From an uncultured Collinsella sp. (GTDB lineage Bacteria > Actinomycetota > Coriobacteriia > Coriobacteriales > Coriobacteriaceae): a DNA stretch of 6,041 nucleotides. The stretch's first letter is position 1, and each line of letters opens with the position of its first letter. The notes under the pieces were generated by a model. The model saw only the letters and a list, made by a program, of their open reading frames with translations. It searched no databases and was not told the origin of the DNA. The translations under genes were made by a program, and so were the position numbers. The DNA is taken from contig CAAFOA010000447.1 of NCBI GenBank assembly GCA_900764415.1, positions 1 to 6,041 of the forward strand, read 5' to 3'. Positions 1-5,285 of the stretch are shown in pieces.

Positions 1-1049
1 ACATGGCTTATCTCGACACGCACTACTATGGCGGCGTCAAGAGCTACCACTGGGTCGCTTCCCCGCTCGCGCTCGTAGGCGTCATTTGCAAAAAGGACGG
101 CACCGCCGTCGACATCAACATCGGCGACAAGGCGGACGATCCGGTCTTTACCATCTCCGACCTGCTGATCCACCTCTCGAGCGAGCAGATGGCCAAGCCC
201 GCCAAGGACGCCGTCGACGCCGAGATCCTCGACGTGATCGTGGGCGGCCGTCCCGTCAAGTTTGACGAGGACGACAAGGACGCCCCCAAGGAGCCCGTCA
301 AGCAGATGTTCCTGGACATCCTCAAGGAGCAGTACGACGTCGAGGAGGAGGACTTCCTCTCCGCCGAGATCGAGGTCGTGCCCGCCGGCCCGGCCCGCGA
401 CATGGGCCTCGACCGCTCCATGATTCTGGGCTATGGCCACGACGACCGTGTCTGCGCCTATCCGTCCATGCTCGCCCAGATCGACGTCGCCAACGTAGAG
501 CGCACGAGCATCACACTCATCGTCGACAAGGAGGAGATCGGTTCCGTGGGTGCCACCGGCATGACGAGCCGCTTCTTCGAGAACACCGTCGCCGAGATCA
601 TGACGCTCGCCGGCGAGGATAGCCCGCTGGCCCTGCGCCGTGCACTCGCCCACAGCCGCATGCTCTCCTCCGACGTGTCCGCCGGCTTCGACCCGGGCTA
701 CGCCGGCAAGTTCGAAACCAAGAACGCAGCCTTCATGGGTCGCGGCCTGTGCTTCAACAAGTACACGGGCAGCCGCGGCAAGGGCGGTTCAAACGACGCC
801 GACGCCGAGTACGTGGCCCTCGTCCGCGACATCATGGACGAGGCCGGCGTGGACTTCCAGACCTGCGAGCTCGGCCGCGTCAACGCGGGCGGCGGTGGCA
901 CCATCGCCTACATCATGGCCAAGTACGGCATGAATGTCATCGACTCCGGCGTTGCCGTCCTGTCCATGCATGCCCTGTGGGAGGTCGCCAACAAGGCCGA
1001 TATCTACGAGGCCTACCGCGGCTACAAGGCCTTCATCGAGCGCGCCTAA
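1..1049 (+). CDS. apeA: M18 family aminopeptidase, 5'-truncated
   Basis: This is a zinc-dependent M18 metallopeptidase that removes N-terminal residues, often acidic ones, from peptides in the cytoplasm. The visible 348 residues match the M18 core from LDTHYYGG (residues 4-11) to the end. Likely metal and catalytic positions are the Asp pair in GHDDR (147-148), the Glu pair in DKEEIGS (177-178), Asp224 in DVSAGFDP and His323 in MHALWE. M18 proteins usually run about 430-470 residues, so roughly 100 are missing, including the first His ligand region. The ATG at base 3 is therefore an internal Met, and the frame is open to the window edge. The gene ends TAA and is followed by a strong hairpin with a T tract. 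Family assignment is firm; the symbol apeA is by similarity and the exact substrate is not shown. Confidence 0.9.
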   Translation, partial: MAYLDTHYYGGVKSYHWVASPLALVGVICKKDGTAVDINIGDKADDPVFTISDLLIHLSSEQMAKPAKDAVDAEILDVIVGGRPVKFDEDDKDAPKEPVKQMFLDILKEQYDVEEEDFLSAEIEVVPAGPARDMGLDRSMILGYGHDDRVCAYPSMLAQIDVANVERTSITLIVDKEEIGSVGATGMTSRFFENTVAEIMTLAGEDSPLALRRALAHSRMLSSDVSAGFDPGYAGKFETKNAAFMGRGLCFNKYTGSRGKGGSNDADAEYVALVRDIMDEAGVDFQTCELGRVNAGGGGTIAYIMAKYGMNVIDSGVAVLSMHALWEVANKADIYEAYRGYKAFIERA

Positions 1050-1062
1050 TCAACCCTTCATC

Positions 1063-1137
1063 AGTTGCGGTGAAATACGGACTAAACTGGCCCATAAACG
1101 ACCAAAACAGACCGTATTCCACCGCAACTTCTTTTTT
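1063..1137 (+). terminator. Long palindromic terminator after the aminopeptidase gene
   Basis: The arm at 1064-1080 (GTTGCGGTGAAATACGG) is the reverse complement of 1112-1128 with one mismatch (A1073 against C1119), and A1063-T1129 extends the stem to 18 positions. The 3' arm runs directly into TTCTTTTTT (1129-1137), an intrinsic-terminator tail. The 31-nt loop is unusually large for a simple terminator, so this may be a dispersed palindromic repeat acting as a terminator. The tract ends only 5 nt before the yaaA Shine-Dalgarno sequence, so yaaA transcription must start within or upstream of the hairpin. Confidence 0.75.
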
Positions 1138-1152
1138 GGCAGAGGAGAGTCC

Positions 1153-1962
1153 ATGCTGCAGGTCATCATTTCGCCCGCCAAGCAGATGCGCGCGGCCCAA
1201 GATGCTTTTGAAGTCCTGGGCATTCCACCCTTTGTGCGCGAGACAGCTCGCCTCCACCGCGCACTGCTAGATATCGAGCGGAATGAAGGCAGCGGCGGCC
1301 TGCAGGTGCTATGGAGCGTGAGTGACAAACTGCTTACAACGTGCCTGGATATGCTTCACGAATTTATGCCTGTCCTGAGCGATGCCGGCCTCGCCGATCC
1401 CGATATCGCGCGTCGAATCTCCCCTGCCGTCATGTCCTATCACGGCATTCAATACCAGAGCATGGCGCCCGAGGTGATGGATTCCGCGCAGCTCGCATGG
1501 CTGCAAGACCATCTCTGGATCCTCTCGGGCCTTTACGGATGCGTGCGCCCCTTTCATGCCGTTGAACCGTATCGGCTGGAGATGGGCGCGAAGCTTGCCG
1601 TCGACAATGCCCGAGACCTCTACGCGTTTTGGGGCGACAAGCTCGCACGGGTCATCGCTCCGGCGGGCTCCAACGCTACAATCGTCAACCTCGCCAGCGT
1701 AGAGTATGCCAAAGCCGTTCTGCCCCACCTCGCGGGCGACGCCACAGCCGTCACGTGCCTCTTTGGCGAGGGTATCCGCAACGGCAAGCCCATCCAGCGC
1801 TCGACCGCCAGCAAAAAGGCGCGCGGCTCCATGGTGCGCTGGATGGCAGAAAACAAGCTCGAGGATGCAAGCGAACTTACCGCGTTCGACGTTGGTTATC
1901 GACACTTTCCCGAGCTTTCAAATAAAAAAACTTTGGTCTTCCTGAACGAACAGGCCTTGTAG
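1153..1962 (+). CDS. yaaA: Peroxide stress protein YaaA (DUF328/UPF0246 family)
   Basis: This cytoplasmic protein belongs to the family whose E. coli member limits free intracellular iron and so protects DNA and proteins during hydrogen peroxide stress. The 269 residues fit the usual length of about 250-260. Family signatures are in order: ISPAK (6-10), SDKL (57-60), MSYHGIQYQ (94-102), ILSGLYG (123-129), PYRLEMG (139-145), NLAS.EY.KAV (179-189), KKARG (221-225) and a C-terminal LVFLNE. The frame is open far upstream, but this ATG is chosen because AGGAG at 1143-1147 sits 5 nt before it and the conserved N-terminus MLQVIISPAK starts there. The gene lies downstream of the aminopeptidase hairpin and converges on the membrane-protein gene with a 40-bp gap. 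A role in oxidative stress is inferred from the family. Confidence 0.93.
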   Translation: MLQVIISPAKQMRAAQDAFEVLGIPPFVRETARLHRALLDIERNEGSGGLQVLWSVSDKLLTTCLDMLHEFMPVLSDAGLADPDIARRISPAVMSYHGIQYQSMAPEVMDSAQLAWLQDHLWILSGLYGCVRPFHAVEPYRLEMGAKLAVDNARDLYAFWGDKLARVIAPAGSNATIVNLASVEYAKAVLPHLAGDATAVTCLFGEGIRNGKPIQRSTASKKARGSMVRWMAENKLEDASELTAFDVGYRHFPELSNKKTLVFLNEQAL

Positions 1963-2002
1963 GACCGCTGCTACTTTTGAATGTGCTGCCTAGGCACGGC
2001 GT

Positions 2003-2518
2003 CTATTCCGCCAAGCCGTCGGCTTTGGCAATTTCATTTGTCGAGCCGTCCTGATAGGTAATCTTGACATGCTCCACCTCGGACACCTTGACGCCCGACG
2101 GGGGCTCCAGGCGCCATTCCGTCAGCGCGATATCCATCGTCGTGGGCACATCCCCTTTATCTTTGAGCTCGACTGACAGCGTCTTAAGCGACGCATCGAA
2201 GGTCACGCGCTCGATCTCTTCACCAGGAATGGAACCACCGCTTAGCTGCAGCTGGACAAATCCATCGCACGGATACCAATAGTCGCCGGGAGCTGCCACC
2301 GTGTTACCGCCAGCGACCTTCACCGTCATGATCGGTAGGCTATCATCAGCCTCGAACTCCCAGGCAGCGCCGCCGCGACCGCCAAACGTCCAGATACAAA
2401 AGGCAATCACCAACACGGCAAGCACCGCAAAACCAATCGCGACCAACCCATGGTGCGCGCGGCTCTCCTCGGCCGATACATCCCATTGCGTCTCACGATA
2501 TAGATGCTTGTCTTCCAT
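2003..2518 (-). CDS. Hypothetical single-pass membrane protein
   Basis: I do not recognise this 171-residue protein. It has a charged N-terminal stretch of about 23 residues (MEDKHLYRETQWDVSAEESR and on). One hydrophobic helix follows at about residues 24-45 (LVAIGFAVLAVLVIAFCIWTF). The remaining 125 residues look soluble and rich in beta-type sequence, with WYPCDGFVQLQLSGG near the middle and an acidic tail. The likely topology is an N-terminal anchor with the C-terminal domain outside the cell. The frame is open much further upstream on this strand, but only as antisense to thiC. The start at 2518 is supported by GGGGAGG (complement of 2524-2530) 5 nt upstream and by the sensible membrane topology after it. 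It is divergent from thiC, with 171 bp between starts, and convergent with yaaA. The product is real with good probability; the function is unknown. Confidence 0.8.
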   Translation of the reverse strand: MEDKHLYRETQWDVSAEESRAHHGLVAIGFAVLAVLVIAFCIWTFGGRGGAAWEFEADDSLPIMTVKVAGGNTVAAPGDYWYPCDGFVQLQLSGGSIPGEEIERVTFDASLKTLSVELKDKGDVPTTMDIALTEWRLEPPSGVKVSEVEHVKITYQDGSTNEIAKADGLAE

Positions 2519-2543
2519 GTTCGCCTCCCCACAGGCACGCTCG

Positions 2544-2574
2544 TTGGCCCAATCGTACCCATTCAGGCTATACT
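2544..2574 (+). promoter_or_regulatory. Candidate promoter for the thiC transcript
   Basis: TATACT at 2569-2574 is a good -10 box about 16 nt upstream of the TPP aptamer. The best -35 match is TTGGCC at 2544-2549 with a long 19-nt spacer, so the -35 is weak. The predicted start would fall near 2580-2582, just before the aptamer, which is the expected place. The call is made from position and box similarity only. The divergent membrane-protein gene must also be driven from this stretch, but I see no clear box for it. Confidence 0.4.
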
Positions 2575-2589
2575 TGAGCCCATGACATA

Positions 2590-2682
2590 AACGGGGAGCT
2601 TGTAGGACAAGACGGCAGGCTGAGATTGGGCGCGCCCGCCCTGACCCGCAAACCTGATATGGGTAATGCCAACGAAGGGAGC
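2590..2682 (+). promoter_or_regulatory. TPP riboswitch (THI element)
   Basis: The conserved TPP aptamer core is present in order: ACGGGGAGC (2591-2599), GGCTGAGA (2618-2625), GACCCGCAAACCTGAT (2643-2658), then GGGTAATGCCAACGAAGGGA (2661-2680). These match the consensus GGGG.GC, CUGAGA, GACCC, ACCUGAU, UAAUGCC and GAAGGGA. A P3 arm forms from CTTGT/ACAAG, and an optional P3a hairpin from GGGCG (2628-2632) and CGCCC (2637-2641). The P1 closing helix is not obvious beyond a few pairs. There is no terminator between the aptamer and the thiC start, and AGGGAG at the aptamer's 3' end is the ribosome binding site. TPP binding should therefore block translation. The ligand follows from the consensus and the adjacent thiC. 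Confidence 0.95.
2675..2681 (+). promoter_or_regulatory. thiC ribosome binding site inside the riboswitch
   Basis: AAGGGAG lies 8 nt before the ATG at 2690 and coincides with the conserved GAAGGGA of the TPP aptamer. It fixes the thiC start at 2690 rather than the in-frame ATG at 2666, which is part of the aptamer's conserved TAATGCC. It also suggests that ligand binding hides the site directly. Confidence 0.8.
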
Positions 2683-2689
2683 CGTGCCA

Positions 2690-4024
2690 ATGAGCACACA
2701 GACCGAGCCCAAGCTCGTCACGCAAATCGACTTCGCCCGCGCCGGGCAGATTACGCCGCAGATGAAGGAAGTCGCCGAGCGCGAGCATCGCGACCCCGAG
2801 TACATCCGCGAGCGCGTGGCCGACGGCCGCATCGCCATTCCCGCCAACATCGTGCACATCAAAAAGGGCATGCGCGCCTTTGGCGTCGGTGAGGGCCTGT
2901 CCACCAAGGTCAACGTCAACCTGGGCATCTCGGGCGACAAGGCCGATGCCGCCGAGGAATGGAAGAAGGTCAAGATTGCCGAGGACTTTGGCGCCGACGC
3001 CATCATGGACCTCTCCAACTCGGGCAAGACGCGCCAGTTCCGCCAGCAGCTCATCGACGAGACGCCGCTCATGGTGGGCACGGTGCCGATGTACGACGCC
3101 ATCGGCTACATGGAAAAACCGCTGGTCAAGCTTACCAAGGATGACTTGTTCGAGGTCGTGCGCGCGCACGCCGAGGACGGCGTGGACTTTATGACCATCC
3201 ACTGCGGCATCAACAAGTCGGTCACCAAGACCTTTAAGGAGACCGGCCGCCTGATGAACATCGTGAGCCGCGGCGGCTCGCTGCTGTTTGGCTGGATGGA
3301 GGTAACCGGTAACGAAAACCCGTTCTATGAGTTCTACGACGAGTTGCTCGAAATCTGCCACGAGTACGACGTGACGATTTCGCTCGGCGATTCCTGCCGC
3401 CCGGGCTGCCTCTACGATTCCAACGACGCCACCGAGACCGCCGAGATGATCGAGCTGGGCAAGCTGTGCAAGCGCGCCTGGGCCGCCGGCGTCCAGGTCA
3501 TGGTCGAGGGCCCGGGTCACATGGCGCTCGACGAAATCGCCGCCAACATGAAACTGCAGAAGCGCCTGTGCCACAACGCCCCGTTCTATGTGCTGGGGCC
3601 GCTGGTGACCGATATCGGTGTGGGCTACGACCACATCACCGCAGCCATCGGCGGCGCCATCTCCGCGAGCTCGGGCGCCGACTTCCTGTGCTACGTGACG
3701 CCCGCCGAGCACCTGTGTCTGCCCAACGCCCAGGATGTGCTCGACGGCCTTATGGCCACTAAGATTGCCGCACACGCCGCCGACATCGCCAAGAAGGTGC
3801 CCCACGCCCGCGACATGGACGACAAGATGGGCCAGGCGCGCCGCAAACTCGACTGGGATGCCATGTGGAAGTGTGCACTCGACCCGGTCACCGGTAAGAA
3901 GCGCTACGAGGAATCCCCCGCCGCCACCGAGGGCACCTGCACCATGTGCGGCAAGATGTGCGCCGTCCGCACCGTCAACAAGGTGTTCGAGGGCACGACT
4001 ATCGATCTTGGCATGGAGGATTAG
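2690..4024 (+). CDS. thiC: Phosphomethylpyrimidine synthase ThiC
   Basis: This radical-SAM enzyme rearranges aminoimidazole ribotide into HMP-P, the pyrimidine half of thiamine, in the cytoplasm. The 444 residues fit the short ThiC form that lacks the long N-terminal extension of the E. coli type. Visible family blocks are SLGDSCRPGC (around 231-240), VEGPGHMAL with His277, the PFYVLGPLVTDIGVGYDHIT block, and CYVTPAEHLCLPN with His341. The two histidines are in blocks that hold the zinc ligands in characterised ThiC. The C-terminal iron-sulfur motif is CTMCGKMC with Cys417, Cys420 and Cys424, that is CX2CX3C; the E. coli type has CX2CX4C. The start at 2690 is set by the Shine-Dalgarno sequence at 2675-2681. 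A TPP riboswitch precedes the gene, and thiD follows 182 bp later on the same strand. Confidence 0.97.
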   Translation: MSTQTEPKLVTQIDFARAGQITPQMKEVAEREHRDPEYIRERVADGRIAIPANIVHIKKGMRAFGVGEGLSTKVNVNLGISGDKADAAEEWKKVKIAEDFGADAIMDLSNSGKTRQFRQQLIDETPLMVGTVPMYDAIGYMEKPLVKLTKDDLFEVVRAHAEDGVDFMTIHCGINKSVTKTFKETGRLMNIVSRGGSLLFGWMEVTGNENPFYEFYDELLEICHEYDVTISLGDSCRPGCLYDSNDATETAEMIELGKLCKRAWAAGVQVMVEGPGHMALDEIAANMKLQKRLCHNAPFYVLGPLVTDIGVGYDHITAAIGGAISASSGADFLCYVTPAEHLCLPNAQDVLDGLMATKIAAHAADIAKKVPHARDMDDKMGQARRKLDWDAMWKCALDPVTGKKRYEESPAATEGTCTMCGKMCAVRTVNKVFEGTTIDLGMED

Positions 4025-4068
4025 CTTTTACGAGGCAATCGACCGCAAGTCTACTGCAACGCCCGACT

Positions 4069-4098
4069 ATTGTTGACTTGTGAACAATTGCTTACATT
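4069..4098 (+). promoter_or_regulatory. Candidate promoter with overlapping dyad, upstream of thiD
   Basis: This is a locally AT-rich stretch in the thiC-thiD gap. TTGTTG (4070-4075) and TACATT (4093-4098) are spaced by 17 nt, and the overlapping TTGACT (4073-4078) is a better -35 without a matching -10. The perfect dyad ATTGTT (4069-4074) and AACAAT (4083-4088), with an 8-nt centre, overlaps the -35 and would suit a dimeric repressor. All of this is pattern similarity; no regulator is named. Confidence 0.3.
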
Positions 4099-4102
4099 TG
4101 CG

Positions 4103-4156
4103 TAAAGATTGCACCACCCGCCCGGGTTCGGAATACAGCCGGCCCGGGCATCTTTA
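4103..4156 (+). terminator. GC-rich hairpin between thiC and thiD, terminator or attenuator
   Basis: GCCCGGG (4120-4126) pairs with CCCGGGC (4143-4149), and inside it CGG (4129-4131) pairs with CCG (4139-4141) across a TT/G bulge. The 3' side continues into ATCTTTA (4150-4156), which can also pair with TAAAGAT (4103-4109) if 10 nt bulge out on the 5' side. The U-rich tail is short and broken, so as a thiC terminator it is weaker than the one after the aminopeptidase gene. It could instead be a leader hairpin of thiD if transcription starts near 4105. Confidence 0.5.
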
Positions 4157-4160
4157 TAAT
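4155..4160 (+). promoter_or_regulatory. Consensus -10 box TATAAT upstream of thiD
   Basis: This is a perfect TATAAT 46 nt before the thiD start. The region 17 nt upstream (AATACA, 4132-4137) is a poor -35 and lies in the hairpin loop. A start near 4167 would give a 40-nt leader. The match may be fortuitous, because these bases also form the T-rich tail of the hairpin. Confidence 0.35.
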
Positions 4161-4206
4161 GCGGGGTAAAAGACCCATTTGAATCCGACCGGACAAGGGA
4201 GCGAAC

Positions 4207-5037
4207 ATGGATCGCAGTAAAGTACCCGCCGTTCTATCCATCGCAGGATCCGATTCCAGCGGTGGCGCCGGCATTCAGGCAGACATTAAGACCATCACGG
4301 CGCACCGTCTGTATGCCGAGACCGCCATCACCGCCATCACAGCGCAAAACACACTGGGCGTCACCGCCGTGCAGGATATCTCGCCAGATATCGTAGCCGC
4401 GCAAATTGACGCCGTTTTTGACGATATCCGCCCGAGCGCCGTCAAAATCGGCATGGTTTCGTCCACCGAGATTATCGAAGTTATCGCCGATTGCCTGAGC
4501 GCATGGAACGCAACCAACGTGGTCGTCGACCCCGTTATGGTCGCCACGTCGGGCGCTCGCCTCATTGCCGAGGATGCCGCCGAAGCGCTTACGCGTCGCC
4601 TGTTCCCGCTGGCGACCGTCATCACCCCCAACATTCCCGAGGCCATGGCGCTGCTCGACTACGAGGTCGATTCCGAGCGCACACAGCAAAACGCTGCCAT
4701 GCTCCTCACCCGCCGCTTTGGCTGCGCGTCCCTCGTTAAAGGCGGACATTTTGTCAACGAGGCCAACGATGTGCTAGCGGAGCCCGCGCCGCTCGATGAC
4801 GAGGGCAACCACCTGGGCGATCCGCTCACCACGTGGTTCCGCCACAAGCGCATCGAGACCGGTAACACGCATGGCACCGGCTGCACGCTTTCGTCCGCTA
4901 TCGCCTGCGCATTGGCACAGGGCATGGATCTTGCCGACGCCGTCAACGCCGGCAAGGCTTACCTAACCGGCGCTCTCGCCGCCGGCTTTGACATGGGCAA
5001 AGGTTCCGGCCCCGTCAACCACATGTGGCAGTACTAA
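4207..5037 (+). CDS. thiD: Hydroxymethylpyrimidine/phosphomethylpyrimidine kinase ThiD
   Basis: This cytoplasmic kinase converts HMP to HMP-P and HMP-P to HMP-PP, which ThiE joins to the thiazole phosphate. The 276 residues form one ribokinase-fold domain, close to the usual length of about 265. Signatures are SIAGSDSSGGAGIQADIKT (11-29) for pyrimidine binding, NTLGV (48-52), DPVM (108-111), TPNIPEA (140-146), KGGH (178-181) and the anion-hole/catalytic loop THGTGCT with Cys226. The start is supported by AAGGGAG (4195-4201) 5 nt before the ATG. The gene follows thiC, whose product HMP-P is its substrate, but the 182-bp gap with a hairpin and promoter-like boxes allows separate transcription. 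There is no TPP aptamer directly upstream. The gene ends 12 bp before a 14-bp palindrome. Confidence 0.96.
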   Translation: MDRSKVPAVLSIAGSDSSGGAGIQADIKTITAHRLYAETAITAITAQNTLGVTAVQDISPDIVAAQIDAVFDDIRPSAVKIGMVSSTEIIEVIADCLSAWNATNVVVDPVMVATSGARLIAEDAAEALTRRLFPLATVITPNIPEAMALLDYEVDSERTQQNAAMLLTRRFGCASLVKGGHFVNEANDVLAEPAPLDDEGNHLGDPLTTWFRHKRIETGNTHGTGCTLSSAIACALAQGMDLADAVNAGKAYLTGALAAGFDMGKGSGPVNHMWQY

Positions 5038-5049
5038 GCCCCGTCCCAA

Positions 5050-5086
5050 AACCACCGCAAAGGGGACAGGCACCTTTGCGGTGGTT
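5050..5086. repeat. GC-rich palindrome A downstream of thiD
   Basis: AACCACCGCAAAGG (5050-5063) and its exact reverse complement (5073-5086) form a perfect 14-bp stem around GGACAGGCA. It starts 12 bp after the thiD stop and has no T tract after it, so it would stabilise a 3' end or pause polymerase rather than terminate canonically. The GGGGACAGGCACC core resembles dispersed REP-like palindromes I recall from Coriobacteriia; that recollection is unverified. Confidence 0.8.
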
Positions 5087-5095
5087 CCCACAAAC

Positions 5096-5152
5096 ATCTC
5101 GATCTGTAACAATTAGAGCCCATTTTTCGGCCCACCTGTTACAGATCGAGAT
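5096..5152. repeat. Large-loop palindrome B, first copy
   Basis: ATCTCGATCTGTAACA (5096-5111) and its exact reverse complement (5137-5152) make a perfect 16-bp stem with a 25-nt loop. The unit is 57 nt. It lies between convergent genes and contains no open reading frame of note. The second copy at 5176-5232 has the same arm and loop sizes. Confidence 0.85.
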
Positions 5153-5175
5153 ATTCAAATTCCGCTGAGAAGATA

Positions 5176-5232
5176 ATCTCGATCTGTAACAGTAACTCGG
5201 CAAAATCGACTCAAGATGTTACGGATCAAGAC
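5176..5232. repeat. Large-loop palindrome B, second copy, inverted
   Basis: The left arm (5176-5191) is identical to that of the first copy. The right arm (5217-5232) is diverged: TGTTACGGATCAAGA against TGTTACAGATCGAGA. One difference is a tolerated G-U pair and the other a mismatch, and the end pair is lost. The loop is again 25 nt. Its reverse complement shares the pattern GAGnCnATTTTnCnG with the first loop, matching at 13 of 25 positions by my hand count. This copy is therefore best read as the same unit in the opposite orientation. The spacer between the copies is 23 nt. Confidence 0.75.
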
Positions 5233-5249
5233 AAACAAACGACCCGAGC

Positions 5250-5273
5250 CACCGCAAAGGCACCTTTGTGGTG
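5250..5273 (-). terminator. Palindrome A', possible terminator of the SGNH hydrolase gene
   Basis: CACCGCAAAGG (5250-5260) pairs with CCTTTGTGGTG (5263-5273) with one G-U pair and a tight loop. It is a shortened relative of palindrome A, matching it apart from a missing 7 nt (GGACAGG) and one substitution in the arm. On the minus strand it begins 12 nt after the hydrolase stop and is followed by CTCGGGTCGTTTGTTTGTCTT, a moderately T-rich tail, so it could end that transcript. The terminator role is inferred; the hairpin is clear. Confidence 0.55.
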
Positions 5274-5285
5274 CTTTGGATCGCG

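Noticed and set aside
934..1152. N-terminal extension of yaaA back to 934
   Set aside because: It overlaps the end of the aminopeptidase gene and crosses a terminator hairpin. The conserved YaaA N-terminus begins at 1153 with a proper ribosome binding site.
1924..1930. Run of seven A near the end of yaaA as a slippage or frameshift site
   Set aside because: The frame continues through the conserved LVFLNE end to a normal stop, and no useful alternative product follows.
1963..2002. GTGCTGCCTAGGCAC-type hairpin between yaaA and the membrane-protein gene as a bidirectional terminator
   Set aside because: The stem is only 4 bp (or has a 2-nt loop), and neither side has a T tract.
2666..2689. 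In-frame upstream ATG for thiC giving eight extra residues
   Set aside because: It is the conserved ATG of TAATGCC inside the TPP aptamer. The Shine-Dalgarno sequence at 2675-2681 lies downstream of it and serves the ATG at 2690.
2519..3805. Upstream extension of the minus-strand frame of the membrane-protein gene, about 430 residues antisense to thiC
   Set aside because: It lies opposite the well-conserved thiC frame, has no ribosome binding site and reads as His/Val/Gly/Leu-rich shadow sequence from GC codon bias. The real gene starts at 2518 with its own ribosome binding site.
4025..4206. Second TPP riboswitch upstream of thiD
   Set aside because: The CTGAGA, ACCTGAT and TAATGCC blocks are all missing.
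5096..5232. Repeated arms as a CRISPR array
   Set aside because: There are only four arms, alternating in orientation, with no cas genes. The structure is paired hairpins, not direct repeats with unique spacers.
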